Origin: Bacillota bacterium
Lineage (GTDB): Bacteria > Bacillota > Clostridia > Acetivibrionales > DTU013
Direction of reading: 5' to 3'
Length of the DNA stretch: 64,000 bases
NCBI GenBank assembly: GCA_023411575.1
Contig: JAEYOP010000020.1
Coordinates: 62,001-126,000, forward strand
The translations under genes were made by a program, and so were the position numbers. Below are positions 1 to 8,677 of the stretch, piece after piece. The notes beneath the pieces are model-generated. The model was not told where the DNA came from. It saw nothing but the letters and a program-made list of their open reading frames with translations, and ran no database searches. Position 1 is the stretch's first letter, and each line of letters starts with the position of its first letter.

Positions 1-11
1 GAGGTGGACCA

Positions 12-287
12 ATGCGGCAATGCATGGATTTCGATAATTTGCATAAACGCCTGAATAAAATTATAGGGCAAATCAAGGCCATCGATAAAATGGTGGAGGA
101 GGATGTGCCCTGCGAGGATGTGCTGATCCAGATAAACGCGACGAAAAGCGCTCTGCATAAAGTGGGACAAGTTGTCCTGGAGGGCCACCTGAACCACTGC
201 GTCCGTGAAGGTATTGAGCATGGGGATGCGGACAAAACCGTCGCGGACTTTGCCAAAGCCGTGGAGCATTTTTCAAGGATGTCATAA
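12..287 (+). CDS. CsoR/FrmR-family (DUF156) metal-sensing repressor
   Basis: This 91-residue all-helical protein matches the CsoR/RcnR/FrmR family, small tetrameric DNA-binding repressors that release DNA on binding Cu(I), Ni(II) or formaldehyde. The family's metal ligands are visible: Cys in VPCEDVL near residue 34, and His and Cys in GHLNHCV near residues 59 and 63, the C-H-C set of Cu(I) sensors. The ATG at 12 follows GAGGTGG at 1-7; a second ATG at 24 is possible. It lies upstream of a metal ATPase whose promoter carries two CsoR-like palindromes, so it probably represses that gene. The cognate metal is inferred, most likely Cu(I). Confidence 0.88.
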   Translation: MRQCMDFDNLHKRLNKIIGQIKAIDKMVEEDVPCEDVLIQINATKSALHKVGQVVLEGHLNHCVREGIEHGDADKTVADFAKAVEHFSRMS

Positions 288-318
288 GATGTCATAAATC
301 AATAGGCACAGGAGAGAG

Positions 319-347
319 ACAGCTGCTTTTCATGCGGCTGTTTTTTT
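319..347 (+). terminator. Intrinsic terminator after the CsoR-like gene
   Basis: An 8-bp stem (ACAGCTGC with GCGGCTGT, one G-U pair) and a 7-nt loop are followed by a run of seven T. It separates the repressor gene from the ATPase promoter that starts two bases later. Confidence 0.85.
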
Positions 348-348
348 A

Positions 349-376
349 TTGACATCTATACCCCTATGGGTATAAT
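349..376 (+). promoter_or_regulatory. Sigma-A promoter of the metal ATPase
   Basis: TTGACA at 349-354 and TATAAT at 371-376 are separated by 16 bases. The -10 hexamer overlaps the right half of the first CsoR-like palindrome, so a bound repressor would block RNA polymerase. Confidence 0.85.
357..374. promoter_or_regulatory. CsoR-like operator 1
   Basis: The palindrome TATACCCCTATGGGTATA has the TACCCC-centre-GGGTA form described for CsoR operators. It lies between the -35 and -10 elements and overlaps the -10. Confidence 0.8.
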
Positions 377-381
377 ATACA

Positions 382-399
382 TATACCCCTATAGGTATA
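382..399. promoter_or_regulatory. CsoR-like operator 2
   Basis: TATACCCCTATAGGTATA is a second near-copy of the operator, 25 bases downstream of the first and close to the expected transcription start. Two sites on adjacent faces would allow two repressor tetramers to bind. Confidence 0.75.
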
Positions 400-414
400 G
401 AGAGGAGTGCTAAT

Positions 415-2274
415 TTGTTTTCTGTTCTAAAAGAGGAAGGGAAAAGGACAATGCTTTTCCTCATCCTTTCTGCTCTTGCACTGATCATTAGCTTTTTTCA
501 TATGGGCAATCTTCCGATTGACGCGGCGTGGGTAGCAATTTTGCTCTGTGGCATCCCGATTATAAAAGGCGCTGTCGTCGGGCTGATCACCGAATTTGAC
601 ATCAAGGCAGATGTTTTGGTGTCGCTGGCGCTGCTTGCGTCCGTTTTCATCGGGGAGATTTTCGCCGCCGGAGAGGTGGCTTTCATTATGGCCATTGGCG
701 CTTATCTGGAGGAACGCACCGTGGCAAAGGCCCGCGCCGGCATTGAGAAGCTGGTTCGCCTGACACCCGCCACCGCCAGGGTCGTGAGGAACGGCAGGGA
801 CCATATCATTCCGGCGGAGCAGGTGAAAGTCGGGGATGTCCTGCGCGTGCTGGCCGGAGAAACCGTTGCCGTGGATGGCGCAATCCTCAAGGGACAGACC
901 TCCATCGACCAGTCCGTCATGACGGGAGAGTCCCTTCCGGTGGATAAAGGGGAGGGGGACGAAGTATTCAGCGGTACGGTGAATCAGTTCGGTACCTTTG
1001 ATATGGTGGCGCAGAAGGTCGGCGAGGACAGCTCCTTGCAGCGCATGATCCGGCTGGTGGAATCCGCCGATGCCGGGAAAGCCAAAATCGTCGGGGTTGC
1101 GGACCGCTGGGCGACATGGATTGTCGGAATTGCGCTTCTTACCGCCGTTGTCACTTGGTTTGCCACCGGGGAGCTTATCCGCTCCGTCACCATTCTGGTT
1201 GTGTTCTGCCCCTGCGCGCTGGTGCTTGCCACCCCGACCGCGATTATGGCCGGCATCGGCAACGCGACAAAGTCCGGTATCCTCGTCCGCCAAGGGGACG
1301 CCCTGGAACGGCTGTCGCAGGTGAAGCGCATTGCCTTTGATAAAACCGGTACCCTGACCCACGGCAAGCCTGCGGTAGCGGAGGTGCACAGCATTGACCC
1401 CTCCATGGACGAGTCCGCGCTTTTTGAATTGGCGGCCATTGCGGAGTTGCGTTCGGAGCACCCGCTGGGCAAAGCGATTGCAGCCGAATATTGTCAAAGA
1501 CGCGGAGTCCAGCCGGAACAGCCGGAAAAATTCAAGCTTTTGGCGGGGCGCGGTGTGTATGCACAGTATGCCGGGACGGAGATTCTTGCCGGAAATGAAC
1601 TCCTGATGGCGGAACAAAACGTTCTGCTCCCGGACGAATTGATTCGGATTGCGGAAGCGGCCAGGGGCAACGGCTACACCATCATCTATCTCGCAAAGAA
1701 CAAAAATGCCGCCGGTACGATTGCCCTGTCGGATACCCTGCGCCCGGATGCTGCCCGGACCGTGGAAGCCATCCACAATACCGGAATGAAAACCATTTTG
1801 CTGACCGGCGACGCGAAGGCGGCCACTTCCCATATTGCCGGTATCGCGGGAATCCAGGATGTGAGGCCGGACTGCCTGCCGGAAAATAAGCTGGATGAAA
1901 TCCGGGGGTACCAGGCAAAGGGCGAACCGGTTTGCATGGTGGGCGACGGCATCAACGACGCGCCTGCGCTTAAAACTGCCCACGTCGGCATCGCCATGGG
2001 CGGTATCGGCAGCGACATTGCCATTGACGCGGCGGATATCGTGCTGGTGGGCGACGATATCAAAGAGCTTCCGCACCTCCTGCAGCTTGCGAAAAAGACG
2101 ATGCAGACCATTAAAGTGAATCTCGCCGCATCCATGACCCTGAACTTTATTGCCATTGCCCTTGCCATAACAGGGATTCTCAATCCGGTTGTCGGCGCGC
2201 TGGTGCACAATGTCGGCTCGGTTGCCGTGATTATCAACTCTTCCCTGCTGTTAAAATGGAGGAAAACAGACTGA
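415..2274 (+). CDS. P1B-type heavy-metal-transporting ATPase
   Basis: This 619-residue membrane ATPase should export a soft metal ion at the cost of ATP. Visible motifs in order are TGES near 170 (actuator domain), the intramembrane CPC at 265-267, phosphorylated Asp309 in DKTGT, SEHPLG of the nucleotide domain and GDGIND near 510. There is no N-terminal CxxC metal-binding domain. The last membrane helix carries HNVGS and NSS near 598-610, unlike the MxxSS of classic Cu(I) pumps and closer to CtpC-like pumps, so the substrate is uncertain. Translation likely begins at TTG 415, seven bases after AGAGGAG; the next ATG, at 451, has a poorer ribosome site. It is controlled by the twin operators upstream. 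Confidence 0.93.
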   Translation: MFSVLKEEGKRTMLFLILSALALIISFFHMGNLPIDAAWVAILLCGIPIIKGAVVGLITEFDIKADVLVSLALLASVFIGEIFAAGEVAFIMAIGAYLEERTVAKARAGIEKLVRLTPATARVVRNGRDHIIPAEQVKVGDVLRVLAGETVAVDGAILKGQTSIDQSVMTGESLPVDKGEGDEVFSGTVNQFGTFDMVAQKVGEDSSLQRMIRLVESADAGKAKIVGVADRWATWIVGIALLTAVVTWFATGELIRSVTILVVFCPCALVLATPTAIMAGIGNATKSGILVRQGDALERLSQVKRIAFDKTGTLTHGKPAVAEVHSIDPSMDESALFELAAIAELRSEHPLGKAIAAEYCQRRGVQPEQPEKFKLLAGRGVYAQYAGTEILAGNELLMAEQNVLLPDELIRIAEAARGNGYTIIYLAKNKNAAGTIALSDTLRPDAARTVEAIHNTGMKTILLTGDAKAATSHIAGIAGIQDVRPDCLPENKLDEIRGYQAKGEPVCMVGDGINDAPALKTAHVGIAMGGIGSDIAIDAADIVLVGDDIKELPHLLQLAKKTMQTIKVNLAASMTLNFIAIALAITGILNPVVGALVHNVGSVAVIINSSLLLKWRKTD

Positions 2275-2387
2275 AAGAAAGTAGCATTCTTCCTTCCGCT
2301 TTGGTACAATGGACTTGTTAATTGTTCCCTTCCTGGCTGCGATGGGTATGGCGGAATTCCGGCCAAAGCAATGGAGGTTGATCATCT

Positions 2388-3434
2388 GTGACGGAAAATA
2401 GGAAAAGGGCGTATCAATTCCTGCTTGACAATGCCCGGGCGATAATCCGCTTGGAAGCGGCATCCGCATTGGGGCAGGAAACGGAAGCGCTTCGGAATGA
2501 AATGCTTCATCATCCCCACGTACAGTACTGGCTGGAATGCGTCCAACGGTTTCTCATAAGGCCCCAATTTCATAATAGCGCGGATACCTGTCTCGAAAAC
2601 TGGATGCACAAATTGCTTTCTTTCGGGGTCAGGGAAGCGGATGATAAAGGCCTGCATGATGCGAATTGCCGGATTTTGAATTATGCACGCACCTACAGCG
2701 ATGAGAGAATGTTCCACAATACAATCCATTCGACCATTACGGCGTCCTGGCTGGCCTGTATGGGGTATGAGGAGCAGGTTGTAACGGATTTGCTGCGGGA
2801 AAGGATAGAGGCGGTATATGATTTTGCAAAGGAAGGCAATTACGATATTTATGTAAAGCCGGAAGGCTATCCGGCGATCCCGAAGGCAAGAGCGGACCAC
2901 TCCCTGGTCGATCCGTCCCTGTATGGAAATGAAATCTGGAAGCTTCCCACCGTTCATGACGTTTTTGCCTATGCCAATCTTCCTGCCGTGCTTCGAAAGG
3001 AGCCCAGAATTCAAAAGAAAATCGATGTGATCATTCGGTATATTTTGGACGAGCGGTATCAGCGGCTGCCCCGGGGCTACGGATTGATGCTCGTGTATCC
3101 CGACAAATATTATTCCATGGGCTGGTCCGTCCATTTGGACCATTATTTTAAAGACAACGCAAGGATGGGGATCGACGGTGTTGTTTGGGCGATGGAGCTC
3201 ATGTCCCATTTCGGGGCCGCCCGCGAATCGGAATGGTTCAAGAGGACCCTGGAGCATTTGGAACAATACGAAAAGGATGGGCTGTATGAGTTTCCGGCGT
3301 GCTATCTCAGCGAAGGAACGGACAAATATTATGTGGGCGGGGGACATATGGGCCTTGGAGAGAACCGAAGGGAGAGAAAGGGCCTGACGATAGAATCGAC
3401 AGCCTGGATGATGAGGATACTGCGCAATGTTTAG
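2388..3434 (+). CDS. Uncharacterised helical protein, possibly alpha/alpha toroid
   Basis: I do not recognise this 348-residue soluble protein. It has no signal peptide or membrane segment and is rich in Trp, Tyr and His. Its C-terminal third (ESEWFKRTLEHLEQY, then GGGHMGLGENRRERKG and STAWMMRILRN) has the helix-pair rhythm of alpha/alpha-toroid proteins such as prenyltransferase or glycosidase-like folds; that is only an impression. The GTG start at 2388 follows GGAGG at 2373-2377. It converges on the alpha-galactosidase gene with only 10 bases between stops, so a sugar-related role is possible but unproven. Confidence 0.7.
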   Translation: MTENRKRAYQFLLDNARAIIRLEAASALGQETEALRNEMLHHPHVQYWLECVQRFLIRPQFHNSADTCLENWMHKLLSFGVREADDKGLHDANCRILNYARTYSDERMFHNTIHSTITASWLACMGYEEQVVTDLLRERIEAVYDFAKEGNYDIYVKPEGYPAIPKARADHSLVDPSLYGNEIWKLPTVHDVFAYANLPAVLRKEPRIQKKIDVIIRYILDERYQRLPRGYGLMLVYPDKYYSMGWSVHLDHYFKDNARMGIDGVVWAMELMSHFGAARESEWFKRTLEHLEQYEKDGLYEFPACYLSEGTDKYYVGGGHMGLGENRRERKGLTIESTAWMMRILRNV

Positions 3435-3444
3435 GGAATAAAAA

Positions 3445-5235
3445 CTACGCGAGCCGGAATATCCTCGTCTCGCAGGGCTTCAATCCGACAATGCCGTTAC
3501 GGGGAGCCGCTCCGGTTGGCCCGCCGCCGTAAACAATTTCGCATCCCAAAGCCGGCCCGCCGATATACTTTGCCTTTCTCCCGCCGAGATTGATCAGCGC
3601 CAGCATGCTCTGGCCGTCTTCTTCAAAAAATATTTCGATCAGACCATTTCTATCCTGCTCCACATGGGTGATTGTCCTGGAGACGGAACGGCCGGTCATA
3701 TTATAAAGCTCCCATTGCACATCGTCATAAGCCCCCGTATTGTCCGAGGTGAACAGCAGGCTGCCGAACAGGTAGTTCGCTGTGAACAGCGTGCGCTTTT
3801 GCGTTCCGCTCATTTTTATATTATTATCCCGTAGAAGGAATACGTCGGGGTCATTTAGAAATGCCCTGTTATTCAACTGCCTGCGCGCGATTGCGTTAAA
3901 AACGGCGTTCCTTGTAGAAACGTATTCCGGTACGATAAAACGCAGAAAGGCATTGCTGTCCCAGTCCGGACCGATGTCGCAGCCGATCCTGCAATAGTCC
4001 GCGAGCCCAAAAGACGGTCCCAGCGGCACTCCGCACCCAAGGAGGATCTTATCCCCTGCGCATTCCCGCAGAAATTGCATCGCTTCCGTCATTACAGCTC
4101 CGCGGGTCTTGTCCCTGCGCGGTTCAAGGCAAACCGCATAAAGAAAATCCAGCTTCACCAGGTCAAAGCCCCACTCGTTCAAAACCGTTGAAAATACCTT
4201 GCGGATATAATCCCGCACCTCTTTGTTATAGAAATCCAATGCAAAGGAGCCGCTCCAGTTGCAGCCGGAGCCCACAGGCCGGCCTTTGGCGTCCTTAAGC
4301 AGCCATTCCTTCTTTTCCCGGTAGACCGCGGACTTTTTCTCGCACACGAATGGCGCCAGCCAAAGCCCCGCCTTCATACCGGCCGCCTTGATGCGGTCGG
4401 CGGCATGCTTCATTCCGTTCGGGAATTTATCGGCGTCAACGCTGAGCCAGTCGCCGACAGCCGTCTGATAGCCGTCGTCGATCTGAAAGATACCGGGTTT
4501 GTTTTCCGCCCGCTGGATATTTTCCAGGTTCTCCAGAATAATTGCCTCGCTGATCTTCTGGTAATAGTTATACCAGCTGGTCCATCCGTTAGCCGGACGG
4601 CAGGCCGTTTTCGGGAGCCCCATCGCGTCGAACCAGGCGTCGAACACGAAGGATTCGCTTCCTTCGGCCCATATCAGGTCGAAGGCTTCATAGGGCGTAT
4701 TGATGGACAGCCCCTCGCATTCTTTTATAATGTTGACGCTGTTGCCGGCGGTATTATATTCAATGATGGTATAACCGTTCTTCTCGGTTAACGAGCCTAG
4801 CAGGCTGAAATTCCTGCCTTTGCGGACATATCCGTAGGTGTAGCCGTGGAACCGGCCCTTTTCCCCGGGGTATTTATAAAAGCAGGAATCGCCGTATTTG
4901 TCGATCTTATGAGTTTTCTTCAAGGGAGCCGCCACAAGTGGGATTCTTTTCATTCTCTCGCCGGTAAAATATTCCCGCGTCCGGCTCCAGGACTGGTATC
5001 CGTTTACCAGGATACGGCAGCTTTGATCGAACTTATAGCTGCAGAAAATTTGGATACCGTCGGTCTTCAACACTCCGAAAGGCGTCAATAAGAGCTTCAG
5101 CCGGCAGGTTCCGTCTCCCTCTTCGAGCTGCAGTTCCGCCTTGAAGTCGACACCGGTGTGATTTCCCCAGAAGGATTCCTCTTTTTTAATACCGTTCTTG
5201 CTGTAAGTAAAAAGGATTACCATATCGTCAAACAT
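3445..5235 (-). CDS. GH36-family alpha-galactosidase (melibiase-like)
   Basis: This 596-residue enzyme should hydrolyse terminal alpha-galactosides by a retaining mechanism. A beta-rich N-terminal domain is followed by a TIM barrel starting near GWTSWYNYY. The barrel carries FQIDDGYQ, the presumed nucleophile Asp363 in LVKLDFLY and the presumed acid/base Asp420 in IGCDIGPDWD, as expected for clan GH-D. No signal peptide is present, so it acts in the cytoplasm on imported oligosaccharides. AGGAGGGA precedes the ATG by eight bases. It is somewhat shorter than many 700-residue GH36 enzymes, so the precise substrate could differ (for example raffinose-family sugars). Confidence 0.9.
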   Translation of the reverse strand: MFDDMVILFTYSKNGIKKEESFWGNHTGVDFKAELQLEEGDGTCRLKLLLTPFGVLKTDGIQIFCSYKFDQSCRILVNGYQSWSRTREYFTGERMKRIPLVAAPLKKTHKIDKYGDSCFYKYPGEKGRFHGYTYGYVRKGRNFSLLGSLTEKNGYTIIEYNTAGNSVNIIKECEGLSINTPYEAFDLIWAEGSESFVFDAWFDAMGLPKTACRPANGWTSWYNYYQKISEAIILENLENIQRAENKPGIFQIDDGYQTAVGDWLSVDADKFPNGMKHAADRIKAAGMKAGLWLAPFVCEKKSAVYREKKEWLLKDAKGRPVGSGCNWSGSFALDFYNKEVRDYIRKVFSTVLNEWGFDLVKLDFLYAVCLEPRRDKTRGAVMTEAMQFLRECAGDKILLGCGVPLGPSFGLADYCRIGCDIGPDWDSNAFLRFIVPEYVSTRNAVFNAIARRQLNNRAFLNDPDVFLLRDNNIKMSGTQKRTLFTANYLFGSLLFTSDNTGAYDDVQWELYNMTGRSVSRTITHVEQDRNGLIEIFFEEDGQSMLALINLGGRKAKYIGGPALGCEIVYGGGPTGAAPRNGIVGLKPCETRIFRLA

Positions 5236-5259
5236 AGGCCAGTCCCTCCTGATACCTAC

Positions 5260-5287
5260 ATTATAACATCTATTTCCGGCGGAGCAA
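5260..5287 (-). promoter_or_regulatory. Likely promoter of the GH36 gene
   Basis: On the minus strand TTGCTC (5282-5287) and TATAAT (5260-5265) are 16 bases apart, about 25 bases upstream of the start codon. Confidence 0.55.
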
Positions 5288-5307
5288 CCGGTCTGTTCCT
5301 CCGCCGG
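5276..5307. repeat. Inverted repeat in the GH36 promoter
   Basis: A perfect 9-bp inverted repeat (CCGGCGGAG and CTCCGCCGG) with a 14-base centre spans the -35 element. It could be an operator for a sugar-responsive regulator. No regulator gene is adjacent. Confidence 0.5.
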
Positions 5308-5416
5308 ACAATGTTTTTTGAAGCCGGCCGGATCATTCCGGGGAAGGTTTCATGCAGGAATTAGTCGATTTGTGTAGAATTCATACCAGTGCAGAAGGAA
5401 ATGGGAGTGATCGGAC

Positions 5417-6190
5417 ATGCCAAAGAAAAAAGCCGTACCAATTCATGAAACGGACCTGTACAAGCCCGTCCGGGAATACCTCGAAGGCCTCGGCTACAAT
5501 GTGCAGGGGGAGGTAAAGGACTGCGACCTCGCCGCAATCATGGGAGAGGAGCTTGTCGTCGTCGAATTGAAAACGGCCTTCAATCTGAAGCTGCTGGCGC
5601 AGGCGGTAAAGCGGCAGCGGGCGGCGGATTCCGTCTATGTCGCCATACCCCGGCCGAAGGGGGGAGCCTGGTCTTCGGGCTGGAGGGACATGTGCATGCT
5701 GCTTCGCAGGCTTGAGCTGGGTTTGATCACAGTAGCGCTCAACAAGGAAGAGGATCCGGTGGAAGTGCATTTTCATCCGAATACCTTTGACCGGCTAAAA
5801 AGCTCGCGTACCGGCAAGAAAGTCCGGCACCACATCATCAAGGAGGCTTCGTCGCGGAGCGGTCACTATAATACCGGCGGGAGCACCAAAAAAAAGCTTG
5901 TTACGGCATACAGGGAAAAGGCCGTGCATGCGGCTTGCTGCCTTATGAAATACGGACCGCTTTCACCGGTGCGGATCAATAAGCTGGGGGTTGGAGCAAG
6001 AGCGGCGAACATTTTGCAGGATAATCATTACGGCTGGTTCACAAGAGTTTCCCGGGGAATATACGAACTGGACAACAGCGCAAAGGAATTCCTGGACGCC
6101 TATCCGGAGCTGGTGGAGCATTATATGGGCATTATCGACGAATGCGGCAGGGAAAAACCGGACGGAGAAAGTCCTGTTCGCTATCAGTAA
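5417..6190 (+). CDS. DUF2161 family protein with PD-(D/E)XK nuclease-like fold
   Basis: This 257-residue protein matches the DUF2161 family, predicted PD-(D/E)XK phosphodiesterases. The N-terminal domain has the acid in VKDCDLA near 37 and the ExK core in VVVELKT near 50-56, then a conserved PRPKGGAW segment. The C-terminal half (about 160-240) resembles a helical winged-helix-like module (GPLSPVRINKLGV, HYGWFTRVSRGIYEL). The native target is unknown. The ATG at 5417 sits after a purine-rich stretch (gaaatgggagtgatcgg). It stands alone between an alpha-galactosidase and a DUF116 gene, with no restriction or toxin partner nearby. Confidence 0.8.
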   Translation: MPKKKAVPIHETDLYKPVREYLEGLGYNVQGEVKDCDLAAIMGEELVVVELKTAFNLKLLAQAVKRQRAADSVYVAIPRPKGGAWSSGWRDMCMLLRRLELGLITVALNKEEDPVEVHFHPNTFDRLKSSRTGKKVRHHIIKEASSRSGHYNTGGSTKKKLVTAYREKAVHAACCLMKYGPLSPVRINKLGVGARAANILQDNHYGWFTRVSRGIYELDNSAKEFLDAYPELVEHYMGIIDECGREKPDGESPVRYQ

Positions 6191-6298
6191 ATAGGGCGGC
6201 ATTTTAAATAGGATTTTGGATATGCCGGTATCGAGAATGTAGACTTATGTCCGCAATTGGCGTATTATAAACATAAATCAATTTGAGGAAAAGTTTTT

Positions 6299-7462
6299 AT
6301 GTATGTCGTCACCTATTCATTACTCGATAACAGGGAAGCTTCGGATGAATTCTATAAATGCCTGGAAGCCTTCACGGACGAGGTGCTTTCAGAGATTCGC
6401 ACATTGACCTGCGACAGCACGAAGGATTATATTGCGTACCTTAAGCAAAACGGGGGTTCGAGGTTGTGCTCCGCTGAGGAGCATGGTTTTGAACTTCTTG
6501 TTCTGGGAACGATGTGGGACATATACAGCGGAGACGCCGGGAATCTCGGCGAAGTCCCCGCGCAGCTGCTGACCGGATTTGTTGCGCTGCGGAAGCAGGG
6601 CGGCGTTCTGAAGCCCGGCCTGGACTTTATCCGCGGCATCCTGTCCACGATTTTCATGTCTCCGGATTTATACGATCATTTATACAAGCTGGATATTTCC
6701 CTGGAGCATCTGGATAAGCTGCTGGATTGGATGGCTGCCAGCGGCGAGTTCAATCAGGAGGTGATCCGGCTGAGGAAATGGGAGGGATACCTGCATACCC
6801 TGCCGGAAGATAAGGCAAAGGATATTCTCGCCAGTGCCATTACGCTGGCAGGCTGGTTCCGGATCAGAAGCGAAGAGGTGCTTGGGCAATACACGGAGAG
6901 GGTGGACCGGTATTTGAATGAACGGAGGCCCGACCGGTATTGGCGGGAGGATGTCATTTTCTGCGGCCGAAGAAGGGTGGAATATCACCTGAACATGGTG
7001 GGGGCCGGGATCATGAACCGCATTTACCGGGAAGGGTTTAAAAATACCGCCGGGAAAGCGGTGCTTATTCCTGCCTGCATGCGGCGGCTTCCCCCGGATG
7101 AGTGCAAGGGGCGCACGGACGCCGGGGGCTTTCACTGCGCCGGTTGTACGCCGGAATGCAGTGTGCTCAGGCTCACGGGGATGGGAAGGAAATACGGCTT
7201 TTCTGTTCATGTGGTATCACACGAATCCTCCATATCCAAAAACCGTTCCCATGAGGCGTATTTGAACAAGGACACAGGCGTTGTGGGCGTGGCGTGCGTA
7301 TTGAATTTGATTTCCGGCGGCTGGCTGCTGGATGGCATGGGGATTTCCGCCCAGTGCGTGCTGCTGGACTATTGCGGCTGCAAGAACCACTGGAGCAGGG
7401 AAAACATTCCGACGGAAATAAATATCAAACAGTTGAAAAAAGTGCTGGATATAGTGGAATAA
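6299..7462 (+). CDS. DUF116 cysteine-rich protein
   Basis: This 387-residue protein has a helical N-terminal half and a C-terminal DUF116 domain. The domain shows PACMRRLPPDEC, then HCAGCTPECSV near 278-290, followed by GVACVLNLISGGWLLD and DYCGCKNHW. Such clustered Cys probably bind an Fe-S cluster or zinc, though this is not shown. DUF116 proteins are common in anaerobes, often beside radical-SAM or lipoyl-type genes, but no such partner is seen here. The ATG at 6299 follows TTGAGGAAAAG. There are no membrane segments. Its function is unknown. Confidence 0.8.
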   Translation: MYVVTYSLLDNREASDEFYKCLEAFTDEVLSEIRTLTCDSTKDYIAYLKQNGGSRLCSAEEHGFELLVLGTMWDIYSGDAGNLGEVPAQLLTGFVALRKQGGVLKPGLDFIRGILSTIFMSPDLYDHLYKLDISLEHLDKLLDWMAASGEFNQEVIRLRKWEGYLHTLPEDKAKDILASAITLAGWFRIRSEEVLGQYTERVDRYLNERRPDRYWREDVIFCGRRRVEYHLNMVGAGIMNRIYREGFKNTAGKAVLIPACMRRLPPDECKGRTDAGGFHCAGCTPECSVLRLTGMGRKYGFSVHVVSHESSISKNRSHEAYLNKDTGVVGVACVLNLISGGWLLDGMGISAQCVLLDYCGCKNHWSRENIPTEINIKQLKKVLDIVE

Positions 7463-7534
7463 TGGATTTGGTGAATTGAATGAATTCGCGGGGGAAGACG
7501 TCTATTGATATGCAATTAAAGGAGAACCGAAATC

Positions 7535-8338
7535 ATGACCAATCTGTACAAAACACCGGAATATAAGGCAGTTGAAGAGACCGTAAAAAAGGCGAGCCGG
7601 TTTTTCACCGACAAGGAACTATATAAAGCGAAAACGCAGAAGGAAGGGGACGCGAATTTTGTTACGGAAGTGGACTACGCGGTTCAGGAATACCTGGTGA
7701 AAGAGCTGGGTCGGATCATTCCGGGGAGCAATATTATTACCGAGGAGTCCGCAGACAATCAGTACAATTTTACGAAACCAACCTGGATTCTTGACCCTGT
7801 GGACGGGACCACCAATTTGATGCACCAATACAGGCATTCCTGCATATCCCTGGCGTTGATTCTTGGAGGTTCGCCGGTGGTGGGAATGGTTTTCAACCCT
7901 TATTTGAAGGAATTGTTTTCCGGAATAAGCGGCCAGGGAGCTTATCTTAACGATGTCCCGTTTGAGACCAGCAGAGTGGCTTCTCTGGCTGGCGGCCTGA
8001 TCGGATTCGGAACGACCCCCTATGACCGGAGCAAGGCAAAGGCAACCTTTGGAGCGGTCGGAACGGTTTATGCCAGAGCCCAGGAAATCAGGCGTTCCGG
8101 CTCGGCCGCCCTGGATATCGCCTATGTGGCCTGCGGAAGGCTGGACGGCTTTTTTGAGATGATGCTCCAGCCGTGGGATTTTGCCGCGGGAGCAATCATA
8201 CTGGAAGAAGCCGGAGGCAGGATCACCGACTGGCAGGGGAAGCCGCTGGATTTGCTGAAGCCTTCCGGAGTCATAGCTTCCAACGCATTGATTTACGATG
8301 AACTGAGCGAAATCATCCGGGATGTAAATGCCGAGTAA
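7535..8338 (+). CDS. Inositol monophosphatase family protein
   Basis: This 267-residue phosphatase belongs to the Mg-dependent, Li-sensitive IMPase/SuhB family. Metal ligands are visible in TEESAD near 70 and DPVDGTTN at 87-94, with the family's C-terminal signature QPWDFAAGAIILEEAGG near 209. It would hydrolyse myo-inositol phosphate or a related sugar phosphate; the substrate cannot be read from sequence. The ATG at 7535 lies behind AAAGGAGAA. It is the last protein gene before the tRNA and appears to be monocistronic. Confidence 0.92.
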   Translation: MTNLYKTPEYKAVEETVKKASRFFTDKELYKAKTQKEGDANFVTEVDYAVQEYLVKELGRIIPGSNIITEESADNQYNFTKPTWILDPVDGTTNLMHQYRHSCISLALILGGSPVVGMVFNPYLKELFSGISGQGAYLNDVPFETSRVASLAGGLIGFGTTPYDRSKAKATFGAVGTVYARAQEIRRSGSAALDIAYVACGRLDGFFEMMLQPWDFAAGAIILEEAGGRITDWQGKPLDLLKPSGVIASNALIYDELSEIIRDVNAE

Positions 8339-8388
8339 TACTGCCAGAATGTACATGCAGACGCAGTCAAACTTTTAGGTTCAAAGGG

Positions 8389-8418
8389 TTGACAGTAAAC
8401 TGAACCGGGTGTTATTAT
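8389..8418 (+). promoter_or_regulatory. tRNA promoter
   Basis: A perfect TTGACA (8389-8394) and TATTAT (8413-8418) with an 18-base spacer lie 24 bases upstream of the mature tRNA. Confidence 0.8.
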
Positions 8419-8442
8419 AGTAAAGCAGTTGAGATTGCAGAC

Positions 8443-8518
8443 GCTGGTGTAGCTCAGCAGGTAGAGCAGCTGACTTGTAATCAGCAGGTCGGGGGTTCGA
8501 TTCCGTCCACCAGCTCCA
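8443..8518 (+). tRNA. tRNA-Thr, anticodon UGU
   Basis: The 76-base cloverleaf folds with acceptor GCTGGTG/CACCAGC, anticodon stem GCTGA/TCAGC and loop CTTGTAA (anticodon TGT), discriminator T and an encoded CCA. The T arm is imperfect: GGGGG faces CCGTC, giving one G-U and one G-G mismatch around the TTCGATT loop. Confidence 0.93.
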
Positions 8519-8520
8519 AA

Positions 8521-8564
8521 AGAAAACAGGGATGCGACAAAGGTCGTATCCCTGTTTTCTTTTT
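8521..8564 (+). terminator. Strong terminator after tRNA-Thr
   Basis: A stem of about 18 bp (AGAAAACAGGGATGCGAC with its near-complement, one G-U pair) with loop AAAG ends in TTTTCTTTTT. It begins three bases after the tRNA CCA end. Confidence 0.92.
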
Positions 8565-8677
8565 GGGTACAAGCGTGAAGAAAAAATGCATGTCATTTTT
8601 TTAGCGAGTCCGCGGGGATTTTAGGGGAGCATATGTAAGGCTTCGGCGGACGCGCTCATGGCAGCCGCGGGACCGCG

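Noticed and set aside
427..2208. 593-codon minus-strand open frame antisense to the metal ATPase
   Set aside because: No ribosome site, His/Arg/Gly-rich shadow composition and no family resemblance; the plus strand is a clear P-type ATPase.
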